Below the pieces are notes generated by a model that was given only the letters and a program-made list of their open reading frames with translations, did not search any database and was not told where the DNA came from. From contig NZ_AJTQ01000017.1 of the NCBI RefSeq assembly GCF_000262345.1, positions 1 through 45,220 of the forward strand: a DNA stretch of 45,220 nt, in the 5' to 3' direction. The DNA is from Streptomyces xiaopingdaonensis. Its GTDB lineage: Bacteria; Actinomycetota; Actinomycetes; Streptomycetales; Streptomycetaceae. This document shows, in pieces, positions 16,157 to 24,108 of this stretch. The number at the start of each line of letters is the position of its first letter. Within the stretch, counting starts at the first letter, position 1. The position numbers and the translations under genes were made by a program.

Positions 16157-17830
16157 GTGGCGGACACGGACAGCGGCGGGAAACCGCGGGCCGGCGGCCC
16201 CGAGGGCACGGACGGCGAGTGCGGCACGCCCCGGCGTACCGCGCCGCCTGCGTCGCCCGGCGGCACGGAGGAGCCGGCGCCCGCCCTCGGCGAAACCGAC
16301 GCGGGCGAACAGGAGACGGACGCCGAGCGCCCGTCCGCCGGCGAAGAGCCCGAAGGCACCCGAAGCCCCGTCACGGACGCGGACGCCGGCGAGCGGGAGC
16401 CCTCGGGCGAACCGTCGCCCGACCGTCCGTCGGCGCCCGAGGACGAACCCGCGGACGCCCCGCAGCCGACCGGAGCGGACGAACACCCCTCGCCCGAACA
16501 GCCGCGCCCCGACGCGGAGTCGACACCTCTCGAGCCCACGGAACCGGAGGAGCGCCCCCGCCCGGGCGAAGCCTCCGGCAGCGAGGGCCCCACGGGCGAG
16601 TCCGGCCCCACGCCCCCCGGCCTCCCCGCCGCGGGCCGGCCCGGCACCGGCCGTCCGGGCGAGACGAAGGGCGCGGCCGCACGCCCCCGCGGCGGCGGCC
16701 TCCTCATGGGGCGGCCCTTCGGCGTCCCCGTGTACGTGGCACCGAGCTGGTTCCTCGTCGCCGCGCTCATCACCTGGGTCTTCGGCGGGCAACTCGACCG
16801 CGTCCTGCCCCACTTGGGCATCGAGCGCTACCTCATCGCCCTCTTCTTCGCGGTCGCCTTCTACGCCTCCGTACTCGTCCACGAGCTGGCGCACACCGTC
16901 GCCGCGCTCCGCTTCCGGCTGCCGGTGCGCCGTATCCAGCTCCAGTTCTTCGGCGGCGTCTCGGAGATCGAGAAGGAGGCGGAGACGCCGGGCAGGGAGT
17001 TCGTCCTCGCCTTCGTCGGGCCGCTGCTCTCCCTCGTCCTCGCCGCCGTCTTCTACGGCGGGATGCAGGGGGTCGAGGCCGGCACCGTGCCCGGTGTGAT
17101 CCTCGCGGCCCTGATGCTCTCCAACCTGATCGTCGCCGTCTTCAACCTCCTTCCGGGGCTGCCGCTCGACGGCGGGCGGATGCTGCGCGCCGTCGTGTGG
17201 AAGCTGAGCGGCCGGCCGATGACCGGCACCGTCGCCGCGGTGTGGACGGGCCGGGTGCTCGCGCTCGCCGTGCTCGTCGGGCTGCCGCTCGCCACCCGGT
17301 CCCGCGCCGGCACGGAGGGCATGGGCGGTGTCTCGACGCTCACCGACGCCCTCCTCGCCGCGATCCTCGCCGCGATCATCTGGACGGGTGCGGGCAACAG
17401 CCTCCGGATGGCGCGACTCCGCGAGCGGCTCCCGGAGTTGAGCGCCCGCGCGCTGACGCGCCGGGCCGTCCCCGTCTCCGGCGACACCCCGCTCTCCGAG
17501 GCGCTCAGGCGTGCCAACGACGCGGGCGCCAGGGCGCTCGTCGTCGTGGGCGGCAGGGGCGAGCCGCTCTCGCTCGTACGGGAGTCCGCGATCGTCGGGG
17601 TGCCGGAGCACCGGCGGCCGTGGGTCGCGGTGAGCACTCTGGCGCAGGACCTCAAGGAGGGGATGCGGGTGCCGGTGGAGCTCGCCGGCGACGAGCTGCT
17701 GGAGTACCTGCGCACGACGCCGGCCACCGAGTACCTCGTCGTCGAGGAGACGGGCGCGATCTACGGCGTCCTCTCGACCGGCGACGTGGAGCGCGCCTTC
17801 GTCAAGGCGATGGCGAAGCATCCTTCCTGA
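16157..17830 (+). CDS. Site-2-type intramembrane zinc metalloprotease (Rip3-like) with disordered N-terminus and CBS-like domain
   Basis: About 557 residues from GTG 16157, chosen because GAGGGGA lies 4-5 nt upstream. The first ~180 residues are low-complexity, rich in Pro, Glu, Asp and Gly. The membrane core then begins at GVPVYVAPSWFLVAALITW. The zinc motif HELAH (His242, Glu243, His246) and the second motif LLPGLPLDGGRML with Asp338 as third ligand define an M50 protease that cleaves substrates inside the membrane. A C-terminal region (about 440-557) resembles a pair of CBS modules (TPLSEALRRANDAGARALVVV, YGVLSTGDVERAF). Rip3-type proteins have this CBS arrangement. The substrate is unknown; anti-sigma factors are common substrates in the family. 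It lies 53 bp upstream of trmI, same direction. Confidence 0.9.
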   Translation: MADTDSGGKPRAGGPEGTDGECGTPRRTAPPASPGGTEEPAPALGETDAGEQETDAERPSAGEEPEGTRSPVTDADAGEREPSGEPSPDRPSAPEDEPADAPQPTGADEHPSPEQPRPDAESTPLEPTEPEERPRPGEASGSEGPTGESGPTPPGLPAAGRPGTGRPGETKGAAARPRGGGLLMGRPFGVPVYVAPSWFLVAALITWVFGGQLDRVLPHLGIERYLIALFFAVAFYASVLVHELAHTVAALRFRLPVRRIQLQFFGGVSEIEKEAETPGREFVLAFVGPLLSLVLAAVFYGGMQGVEAGTVPGVILAALMLSNLIVAVFNLLPGLPLDGGRMLRAVVWKLSGRPMTGTVAAVWTGRVLALAVLVGLPLATRSRAGTEGMGGVSTLTDALLAAILAAIIWTGAGNSLRMARLRERLPELSARALTRRAVPVSGDTPLSEALRRANDAGARALVVVGGRGEPLSLVRESAIVGVPEHRRPWVAVSTLAQDLKEGMRVPVELAGDELLEYLRTTPATEYLVVEETGAIYGVLSTGDVERAFVKAMAKHPS

Positions 17831-17871
17831 CCGGGGCCGGCCCTCCGCGCGGAGCAGCTCCGACGACCCGT

Positions 17872-17877
17872 TAGTGT
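17872..17877 (+). promoter_or_regulatory. -10 box of a leaderless trmI transcript
   Basis: TAGTGT ends exactly 6 nt before ATG 17884 and no purine-rich ribosome site precedes the start. This spacing places the transcription start at or next to the ATG. Confidence 0.6.
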
Positions 17878-17883
17878 GTCCGC

Positions 17884-18777
17884 ATGTCCGAACCGACCGG
17901 TGCCGCCCGCCGTCGCGGGCCCTTCCAGGTCGGGGACCAGGTCCAGCTCACCGACCCCAAGGGCCGCCACTACACGATCACCCTCGAAGAGGGGAAGAGC
18001 TTCCACACCCACAAGGGAGCCTTCCCGCACGACGAGTTGATCGGTGCGCCCGAGGGCAGCGTCGTCCGCACCACGGGCAACGTCGCCTACCTGGCGTTGC
18101 GCCCCCTGCTCCCCGACTACGTCCTGTCCATGCCGCGCGGAGCGGCCGTCGTCTACCCCAAGGACGCGGGGCAGGTGCTGGCGATGGCCGACATCTTCCC
18201 CGGCGCCCGCGTCGTCGAGGCAGGCGTCGGTTCCGGTTCGCTCAGCGCGTTCCTGCTGCGCGCCATCGGCGACCAGGGCATGCTCCACTCGTACGAGCGT
18301 CGCGAGGACTTCGCCGGGATCGCCCGGCAGAACGTCGAGCGGTACTTCGGCAGCCCGCACCCGGCGTGGACGCTCACCGTCGGCGATCTCCAGGACAACC
18401 TCTCGGACACCGAGGTCGACCGCGTCATCCTCGACATGCTCGCCCCCTGGGAGTGCCTCGACGCCGTCTCCAAGGCGCTCGTGCCCGGCGGCATCGTCTG
18501 CTGCTACGTCGCCACGACGACCCAGCTCGCGCGCATGGTCGAGTCGATCCGCGAGCACGGCACCTTCAACGAGCCGCAGGCGTGGGAGACGATGCTCCGC
18601 AACTGGCACGTCGAGGGCCTCGCCGTCCGTCCCGACCACCGCATGATCGGACACACCGGGTTCCTGCTCACCGCCCGCCGCCTCGCCGACGGCGTCGAGC
18701 CGCCGCTGCGCCGCCGCCGCCCGTCCAAGGGCGCGTACGGCGAGGACTACAAGGGCCCCGGCAGCACCTCCCGCTGA
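17884..18777 (+). CDS. trmI: tRNA (adenine-N1)-58 methyltransferase
   Basis: This 297-residue Rossmann-fold methyltransferase uses S-adenosylmethionine to make m1A58 in the T-loop of tRNA. The N-terminal beta domain (1-90) is followed by a catalytic domain with the SAM motif VVEAGVGSGSLS (111-122), an acidic motif in HSYERREDFAGIARQNV, and LDMLAPWE with Asp184, which in the family contacts the target adenine. The C-terminal stretch GHTGFLLTARRLADG is typical of actinobacterial TrmI. In Mycobacterium and Streptomyces this gene lies near the proteasomal ATPase, as here. The start appears leaderless. A strong terminator follows. Confidence 0.95.
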   Translation: MSEPTGAARRRGPFQVGDQVQLTDPKGRHYTITLEEGKSFHTHKGAFPHDELIGAPEGSVVRTTGNVAYLALRPLLPDYVLSMPRGAAVVYPKDAGQVLAMADIFPGARVVEAGVGSGSLSAFLLRAIGDQGMLHSYERREDFAGIARQNVERYFGSPHPAWTLTVGDLQDNLSDTEVDRVILDMLAPWECLDAVSKALVPGGIVCCYVATTTQLARMVESIREHGTFNEPQAWETMLRNWHVEGLAVRPDHRMIGHTGFLLTARRLADGVEPPLRRRRPSKGAYGEDYKGPGSTSR

Positions 18778-18792
18778 CCCCGCACGACCGAC

Positions 18793-18837
18793 CGGCCCCG
18801 CAGCACCGTTCCGACGAGGAACTCCGCTGCGGGGCCG
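18793..18837 (+). terminator. Strong nested hairpin terminator after trmI
   Basis: CGGCCCCGCAGC (18793-18804) pairs with GCTGCGGGGCCG (18826-18837), 12 bp. The loop itself contains GTTCC/GGAAC (18808-18812/18818-18822), giving a long two-part hairpin 15 bp after the stop codon. Confidence 0.75.
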
Positions 18838-18969
18838 CTGCGTTGAGGAGACGCGGAGACCGGGGGCCCGCCGTTCCGCCACGGTGTGACGTATGGCACC
18901 ATGCTGGCACCCGCCAGCCCTCCGCGCCGATGCGCCGGCGCGTTCGAGCACGCCCAGGAGTCGCCCCGC

Positions 18970-19509
18970 GTGACAGCACTGCCGCACACCCGTTCCCGCA
19001 CGGCCCACTGGGCCGCCACCGCCCTCGCGCTCGCCGCCCTCCTCGGCGGTACGGCCCTCCTCCAACCGTCCGGCGCCACGGCGAACCCGTCGGGCGAGGC
19101 GGCCCGCGGCCCCGCCCCCGAGGCGGCCAGCTACCCGCTCGACTGCGGTGCCGACGAGGCGGAGGTGCTGGCGAGCGGTTCGGCCGACTTCGACGGGGAC
19201 GGGCGCGCGGAGGCCGTGGCGGTCGCACGGTGCGGCTCGGCGGGCGGGACGCCGCCCAGCGCGGTCTTCGTCCTCGCGCCCGCAGCGGAGGACGAGCGGC
19301 CCGAGGTCGTCGCCACACTCGTTCCGGCGAGCGAGGGCATGAGCGTGCAGGGGTTGAAGGTCACCCCGCACGCAATCTCCGCGACGCTCCTCGGCTACTC
19401 CTCGTCCGACGTCCCGAGGTGCTGCCCCGACAAGCAGCGCAAGGTGCGTTGGGAGTGGCGCGACGGACGGTTCGTGCTGGTGCCGGGGCCGGTCGCGGGC
19501 GCCGCCTGA
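18970..19509 (+). CDS. Secreted protein with a calcium-loop-like DFDGDG motif
   Basis: About 179 residues from GTG 18970, with AGGAG 9 nt upstream. A signal peptide is clear: a basic start (TRSRTAHW), hydrophobic AATALALAALLGGTALL, and an Ala-rich cleavage region near GATANPS. The mature part has four cysteines, one in a CC pair (DVPRCCPDKQ), and one loop SADFDGDGRAEAVAVARC, like the FG-GAP/EF-hand calcium loops of exported repeat proteins. No catalytic family is recognised. The later LKVTPHAISATLLGYSSSDVPRCCPDKQ part resembles conserved secreted proteins of streptomycetes that I cannot name. The function is unknown. Confidence 0.75.
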   Translation: MTALPHTRSRTAHWAATALALAALLGGTALLQPSGATANPSGEAARGPAPEAASYPLDCGADEAEVLASGSADFDGDGRAEAVAVARCGSAGGTPPSAVFVLAPAAEDERPEVVATLVPASEGMSVQGLKVTPHAISATLLGYSSSDVPRCCPDKQRKVRWEWRDGRFVLVPGPVAGAA

Positions 19510-19828
19510 GGGCGGTCGGGTGCAAGACCCCTGCGGTGTACGGGCGTCGAGCATGCGGACGGCGGCGACGGAGCGGGGCGGCGGTGTCTGCCGCGTCCTC
19601 CCTCTCGGGCCGGAGGTCGGAATTCGCACCCCCGTAAGGGTATTGGGGTGTGCAAGCACAAGGCGGGCCGCTTTCGGACCGGAACTCGTGGGTATCCCCC
19701 AGACGGGAGGGAGCGCGCAAGGGTGAAGATCGGACACTCCCCTTACGTCTTTGTGATCTAGGGGTTTCAACCCGCACCGGCCCAGGTAGGGTCGAAGCGT
19801 CCAGCTCCCCCTGGAGGAGGTGAGGACC
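19510..19828. other. Intergenic region upstream of the proteasomal ATPase (319 bp)
   Basis: It contains a hairpin (arms at about 19625-19632 and 19645-19652, CACCCC/GGGGTG core) that could end the secreted-protein transcript, then a less GC-rich stretch and the arc promoter at 19764-19792. No supported gene. Confidence 0.5.
19764..19792 (+). promoter_or_regulatory. Predicted arc promoter
   Basis: TAGGGT (19787-19792) is a good Streptomyces -10 box. GTTTCA (19764-19769) lies 17 nt upstream as a weak -35. The start codon is 36 nt further on, after the ribosome site. Confidence 0.5.
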
Positions 19829-21595
19829 GTGGCAGCCCACGACGACGACATCAACCGCGGCATCAAGGCCGGTCGGGGTTCAGAGGACCCGGAAGGCCAG
19901 GTTGCCCAGCTAGAGCAGGAAATCGCCGTCCTGCGCCGGAAGCTCGCCGACTCTCCGCGGCACACCCGGGTTCTCGAAGAACGGATCGTCGAGCTCCAGA
20001 CCAACTTGGCCGGGGTCTCCGCGCAGAACGAACGGCTCTCCAACACACTGCGCGAAGCCCGCGACCAGATCGTGGCGCTCAAGGAGGAGGTCGACCGCCT
20101 CGCTCAGCCCCCCGCCGGGTTCGGCGTCTTCCTCAAGCCCAACGAGGACGGCACCGCCGACATCTTCACCGGGGGCCGCAAGCTCAGGGTGAACGTCAGC
20201 CCCAACGTCGAACTCGACGAACTCCGCCGCGGCCAGGAGCTCATGCTCAACGAGGCGCTCAACGTGGTCGAGGCCATGGAGTTCGAGACGGCCGGCGACA
20301 TCGTGACCCTCAAGGAGGTCCTGGAGGACGGCGAGCGGGCACTCGTCGTCGGCCACACCGACGAGGAGCGCGTCGTGCGCCTCGCCGAGCCGTTGCTCAG
20401 CAGCACCCTGCGCGCGGGGGACGCGCTGCTGCTCGAACCGCGTTCCGGCTACGTCTTCGAGGTCGTCCCCAAGAGCGAGGTCGAGGAGCTCGTCCTCGAA
20501 GAAGTCCCCGATATCGATTACAACAAGATCGGCGGCCTAGGCGGTCAGATCGAGGCGATCCGCGACGCCGTCGAACTCCCCTACCTCTACCCGGACCTCT
20601 TCAAGGAGCACGAACTCCGGCCGCCCAAGGGCGTGCTGCTCTACGGCCCGCCCGGCTGCGGAAAGACGCTCATCGCGAAGGCGGTCGCCAACTCGCTTGC
20701 CAAGAAGGTCGCCGAGGTCACGGGCAAGCCGCAGGGGAAGAGCTACTTCCTCAATATCAAGGGCCCCGAGCTGCTCAACAAGTACGTCGGCGAGACCGAG
20801 CGGCACATCCGCCTCGTCTTCCAGCGGGCGCGCGAGAAGGCCAGCGAGGGGACGCCCGTCATCGTCTTCTTCGACGAGATGGACTCCCTCTTCCGCACCC
20901 GCGGCTCCGGAGTCAGCTCGGACGTGGAGAACACCATCGTGCCGCAGCTGCTCTCCGAGATCGACGGCGTGGAGGGCCTGGAGAACGTCATCGTCATCGG
21001 CGCCTCGAACCGCGAGGACATGATCGACCCGGCGATCCTGAGGCCCGGGCGCCTCGACGTGAAGATCAAGATCGAGCGCCCGGACGCCGAGGCGGCGAAG
21101 GACATCTTCTCCAAGTACCTCACGGCGAACCTGCCGCTGCACGCCGACGACGTCGCGGAGCACGGCGGGAACGTCGAGGCGGCCTGCGCGGCGATGATCC
21201 AGTCCGTCGTCGAGCAGATGTACGCGGAGTCCGAGGAGAACCGCTTCCTGGAGGTCACGTACGCCAACGGGGACAAGGAGGTCCTGTACTTCAAGGACTT
21301 CAACTCCGGCGCCATGATCGAGAACATCGTCGGCCGGGCGAAGAAGATGGCGATCAAGGCGTACCTCGACCACAACCAGAAGGGCCTGCGCGTCTCCCAC
21401 CTCCTCGCCGCCTGCGTCGACGAGTTCAAGGAGAACGAGGACCTCCCCAACACCACCAACCCCGACGACTGGGCCCGCATCTCCGGCAAGAAGGGCGAGC
21501 GGATCGTCTACATCCGCACCCTCGTCACCGGCAAGCAGGGTGCGGACACCGGTCGCTCGATCGACACGGTCGCCAACACGGGCCAGTACCTCTAG
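19829..21595 (+). CDS. arc: Proteasome-associated AAA ATPase (Arc/Mpa)
   Basis: This 588-residue unfoldase forms hexameric rings, binds Pup through its N-terminal coiled coil, unfolds the tagged protein and feeds it to the 20S proteasome. Visible parts: coiled coil (about 18-80, [17 protein letters not shown] to [10 protein letters not shown]), tandem OB domains (about 85-230), AAA module with Walker A GPPGCGKT (273-280), Walker [10 protein letters not shown] (Asp349, Glu350) and arginine-finger region, and a C-terminal end NTGQYL. GQYL is the motif that docks into the proteasome alpha ring, so coupling looks intact. I chose GTG 19829, with GGAGGAGG 8 nt upstream; a GTG at 19820 falls inside that site. 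It is first of the arc-dop-pup-prcB-prcA series. Confidence 0.97.
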   Translation: MAAHDDDINRGIKAGRGSEDPEGQVAQLEQEIAVLRRKLADSPRHTRVLEERIVELQTNLAGVSAQNERLSNTLREARDQIVALKEEVDRLAQPPAGFGVFLKPNEDGTADIFTGGRKLRVNVSPNVELDELRRGQELMLNEALNVVEAMEFETAGDIVTLKEVLEDGERALVVGHTDEERVVRLAEPLLSSTLRAGDALLLEPRSGYVFEVVPKSEVEELVLEEVPDIDYNKIGGLGGQIEAIRDAVELPYLYPDLFKEHELRPPKGVLLYGPPGCGKTLIAKAVANSLAKKVAEVTGKPQGKSYFLNIKGPELLNKYVGETERHIRLVFQRAREKASEGTPVIVFFDEMDSLFRTRGSGVSSDVENTIVPQLLSEIDGVEGLENVIVIGASNREDMIDPAILRPGRLDVKIKIERPDAEAAKDIFSKYLTANLPLHADDVAEHGGNVEAACAAMIQSVVEQMYAESEENRFLEVTYANGDKEVLYFKDFNSGAMIENIVGRAKKMAIKAYLDHNQKGLRVSHLLAACVDEFKENEDLPNTTNPDDWARISGKKGERIVYIRTLVTGKQGADTGRSIDTVANTGQYL

Positions 21596-21623
21596 CAGGC
21601 ACCGCCCCCACCGACGCCGCGGC

Positions 21624-21654
21624 CCAGGGCCCCGCCCACCAGGCGGGGCCCTGG
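21624..21654 (+). terminator. Terminator between arc and dop
   Basis: CCAGGGCCCCGCC (21624-21636) pairs perfectly with GGCGGGGCCCTGG (21642-21654) around CACCA. The 13-bp stem 30 bp after the arc stop suggests that dop is transcribed mostly from its own promoter. Confidence 0.8.
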
Positions 21655-21848
21655 CGCCTGGTGGCGCGGCGCCGGCTGCCCCGGCGGACGGATGCCGCAG
21701 GTGGGCTCCCCGGCGCGCGCCCCGGGGGTAGTCTCGTCGGACTCGCCGCCGTATGCGGCGCCCGGAGCACGCCGCGGGCATGTCGGTGCCGGGCAGTACC
21801 TTGGCAATGCGCGTTGACAGAGCCGTGTATCCACGCAAGGAGAATGCG

Positions 21849-23360
21849 ATGACCGTACGGCGGGTAATGGGCATCGAGACCGAGTACGGGATCTCCGTTC
21901 CGGGTCACCCCAACGCGAACGCCATGCTCACCTCCTCGCAGGTCGTCAACGCCTACGCGGCCGCGATGCAGCGGGCGCGCCGCGCACGTTGGGATTTCGA
22001 GGAGGAGAACCCGCTGCGTGACGCGCGCGGCTTCGACCTCGCGCGCGAGACCGCTGACGCCAGCCAGCTCACCGACGAGGACATCGGCCTCGCCAACGTC
22101 ATTCTCACCAACGGCGCCCGCCTCTACGTCGACCACGCGCACCCGGAGTACAGCGCCCCCGAGGTCACCAACCCCAGGGACGCCGTGCTCTGGGACAAGG
22201 CCGGGGAGCGCGTGATGGCGGAGGCCGCGCTGCGCGCCGCCGAGGTGCCGGGCACGCAGCCCATCCACCTGTACAAGAACAACACCGACAACAAGGGCGC
22301 CTCCTACGGCACCCACGAGAACTACCTGATGAAGCGGGAGACCCCGTTCTCCGACATCGTCCGCCACCTGACGCCGTTCTTCGTCTCCCGGCCCGTCGTC
22401 TGCGGCGCCGGCCGCGTCGGCATCGGTCAGGACGGCACCGAGCAGGGCTTCCAACTCAGCCAGCGCGCCGACTACTTCGAGGTCGAGGTGGGCCTGGAGA
22501 CCACCCTGAAGCGTCCGCTGATCAACACCAGGGACGAGCCCCACGCGGACGCGGAGAAGTACCGCAGGCTCCACGTCATCGTCGGCGACGCCAACCTCTC
22601 CGAGGTCTCCACCTATCTCAAGCTCGGCACGACCTCCCTCGTCCTCTCGATGATCGAGGACGGCTTCATCGCGGTCGACCTCGCCGTCGACCAGCCCGTG
22701 CGCACGCTCCACGAGGTGTCGCACGACGCCGGCCTCGGACACCTCGTCACGCTCCGCAGCGGCCGCCGGCTCACGGCCGTCCAGCTTCAGATGGAGTACT
22801 GCGAGCTGGCCCGCAAGTACGTCGAGGAACGCTGGGGCCAGGACGCCGACGAGCAGACGAAGGACGTCCTCAGCCGCTGGGAGTCGGTGCTGACGCGCCT
22901 CGAGGACGACCCGATGAGCCTCAGCGGCGAGCTCGACTGGGTCGCCAAGCGCGAACTCCTGGAGGGCTACCGCCGCCGCGACGGCCTCGGCTGGGACGCG
23001 GCCCGCCTGCACCTGGTGGACCTCCAGTACGCCGACGTCCGCGCCGACAAGGGTCTCTACAACCGGCTCGCCAACCGCGGGAAGATGCAGCGGCTGCTCG
23101 CGGAGGAGGACGTGGACAGGGCAGTGCTGCGCCCGCCCGAGGACACCAGGGCGTACTTCCGCGGGCGTTGCTTGGAGCAGTACGCGGACGACGTCGCGGC
23201 GGCGTCGTGGGACTCGGTCATCTTCGACCTCCAGGGCCGCGACTCCCTGCAGCGCGTCCCCACCCTCGAGCCGCTGCGGGGTACGCGGGAACACGTCAAG
23301 GATCTGCTCGACCGATGCAGAACGGCGGACGAACTTGTGCGCGTACTGTCCGGAAACTAA
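21849..23360 (+). CDS. dop: Deamidase of Pup / depupylase
   Basis: This 503-residue enzyme is a carboxylate-amine ligase-fold relative of PafA that removes Pup from substrates and, where needed, deamidates Pup's C-terminal Gln. The start [19 protein letters not shown] distinguishes Dop from PafA. Glu10 in the metal/ATP site and Asp95 in [14 protein letters not shown], the residue shown to be essential in Dop, are both present. [19 protein letters not shown] and the [20 protein letters not shown] core follow. ATG 21849 has AAGGAG 6 nt upstream; longer in-frame starts add unrelated residues. It lies between arc and pup, as usual in actinobacteria. Because Pup here already ends in Glu, the main role is expected to be depupylation. 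Confidence 0.96.
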   Translation: MTVRRVMGIETEYGISVPGHPNANAMLTSSQVVNAYAAAMQRARRARWDFEEENPLRDARGFDLARETADASQLTDEDIGLANVILTNGARLYVDHAHPEYSAPEVTNPRDAVLWDKAGERVMAEAALRAAEVPGTQPIHLYKNNTDNKGASYGTHENYLMKRETPFSDIVRHLTPFFVSRPVVCGAGRVGIGQDGTEQGFQLSQRADYFEVEVGLETTLKRPLINTRDEPHADAEKYRRLHVIVGDANLSEVSTYLKLGTTSLVLSMIEDGFIAVDLAVDQPVRTLHEVSHDAGLGHLVTLRSGRRLTAVQLQMEYCELARKYVEERWGQDADEQTKDVLSRWESVLTRLEDDPMSLSGELDWVAKRELLEGYRRRDGLGWDAARLHLVDLQYADVRADKGLYNRLANRGKMQRLLAEEDVDRAVLRPPEDTRAYFRGRCLEQYADDVAAASWDSVIFDLQGRDSLQRVPTLEPLRGTREHVKDLLDRCRTADELVRVLSGN

Positions 23361-23525
23361 CCGTTCCCAGGCTGCATCGAGGTCCTCTTCCGACACCGAG
23401 AGTTCACGAACCCGCCCTCACCAGGTGCGCGGTCGCCGTTCTCGGGGAATCACCATGAGGCGGGGAATCACTGCGGGGGACCCCGGACGTTGCACCAACC
23501 GAGGGGCCGAAGTCAGTCGCGGCTT

Positions 23526-23557
23526 GTAGGGTCTGATCTTGTACGTCTCGCGTACAA
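23526..23557 (+). promoter_or_regulatory. pup -10 box followed by an inverted repeat in the leader
   Basis: TAGGGT (23526-23531) is a likely -10 box. Eight nt later a perfect repeat TTGTACG (23539-23545) / CGTACAA (23551-23557) with a 5-nt spacer covers the expected transcription start. It could be an operator or a small 5' hairpin. ATG 23581 follows with GTGAGGGAA. Confidence 0.45.
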
Positions 23558-23580
23558 CCGAACCGAGCGGGGTGAGGGAA

Positions 23581-23799
23581 ATGGCGACCAAGGACACCGG
23601 CGGCGGACAGCAGAAGTCCACCCGGCAGACCGAGGAGACCGAGGAGGAAACCCAGGACGCGCAGGCGTCCGAGGACCTCAAGGAGCGCCAGGAGGCACTC
23701 TCCGACGACGTCGACTCGGTCCTCGACGAGATCGACGACGTCCTGGAGGAGAACGCCGAGGACTTCGTCAGGTCGTTCGTGCAGAAGGGCGGCGAGTAG
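23581..23799 (+). CDS. pup: Prokaryotic ubiquitin-like protein Pup
   Basis: This 72-residue protein is the tag joined by PafA to lysines of target proteins. It has the usual disordered, charged N-terminal half (TGGGQQKSTRQTEETEEE) and the conserved C-terminal half DDVDSVLDEIDDVLEENAEDFVRSFVQKGGE, which forms a helix with the Arc/Mpa coiled coil. The last three codons read Gly-Gly-Glu, so the ligation-ready Glu form is encoded directly and no deamidation is needed. GTGAGGG lies just before ATG 23581. It is followed by a 309-bp gap with a strong hairpin rather than by prcB directly. Confidence 0.97.
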   Translation: MATKDTGGGQQKSTRQTEETEEETQDAQASEDLKERQEALSDDVDSVLDEIDDVLEENAEDFVRSFVQKGGE

Positions 23800-23858
23800 G
23801 ACCCGTGCCCGACGGTGCCGAGCGGCCGAACCGGCCCCGGTGCGGGCGGACTTCGCTC

Positions 23859-23888
23859 GACGGCGCACCGGTCCGCCGGTGCGCCGTC
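23859..23888 (+). terminator. Strong hairpin downstream of pup
   Basis: GACGGCGCACCGG (23859-23871) pairs perfectly with CCGGTGCGCCGTC (23876-23888) around a TCCG tetraloop, 60 bp after the pup stop. It probably ends the pup transcript. Confidence 0.75.
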
Positions 23889-24007
23889 CGCCCACCGGAC
23901 GCAGTCTCGCCTGCGGTGCCGGGACGCGGCACGGACCGTGCGGTCGGCTACTGTCTGCGTCCGCCTCGCGGTTCGCCGGAGCACGTGGTTCGCGATCACG
24001 GGGCGGG

Positions 24008-24013
24008 TAGAGT
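24008..24013 (+). promoter_or_regulatory. Candidate prcBA -10 box
   Basis: TAGAGT matches the Streptomyces vegetative -10. GTGGTT 17 nt upstream is a weak -35. The prcB GTG is about 95 nt downstream with its own ribosome site (AGGAAGGA). Confidence 0.35.
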
Positions 24014-24108
24014 CCCGGCGTGCACCGCGCCCCAACCGGGAGTACGCGCGGGGCACATGGAGACCGGGGAGCGGCGAACCGGGCCGTCGTACACCAGGAA
24101 GGAAACGT

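Larger units (their letters stand above)
23800..24108. other. Gap between pup and prcB (309 bp): terminator and prcBA promoter
   Basis: It contains the 13-bp hairpin at 23859-23888 and candidate -10 boxes TACTGT (23949-23954) and TAGAGT (24008-24013). A frame is open upstream of the prcB GTG but shows no family features. No supported gene. Confidence 0.55.

Noticed and set aside
16073..17821. Minus-strand frame of 582 residues opposite the site-2 protease
   Set aside because: Shadow frame; the plus strand has HELAH and LDGG motifs and a promoter/ribosome site.
17761..20082. Minus-strand frame of 773 residues covering trmI and the secreted protein
   Set aside because: It spans several real plus-strand genes and terminators and has no recognisable domain.
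23815..24108. N-terminal extension of prcB or a separate small gene in the pup-prcB gap
   Set aside because: The residues encoded are Arg/Ser/Thr-rich without family similarity, and a good ribosome site precedes GTG 24109.
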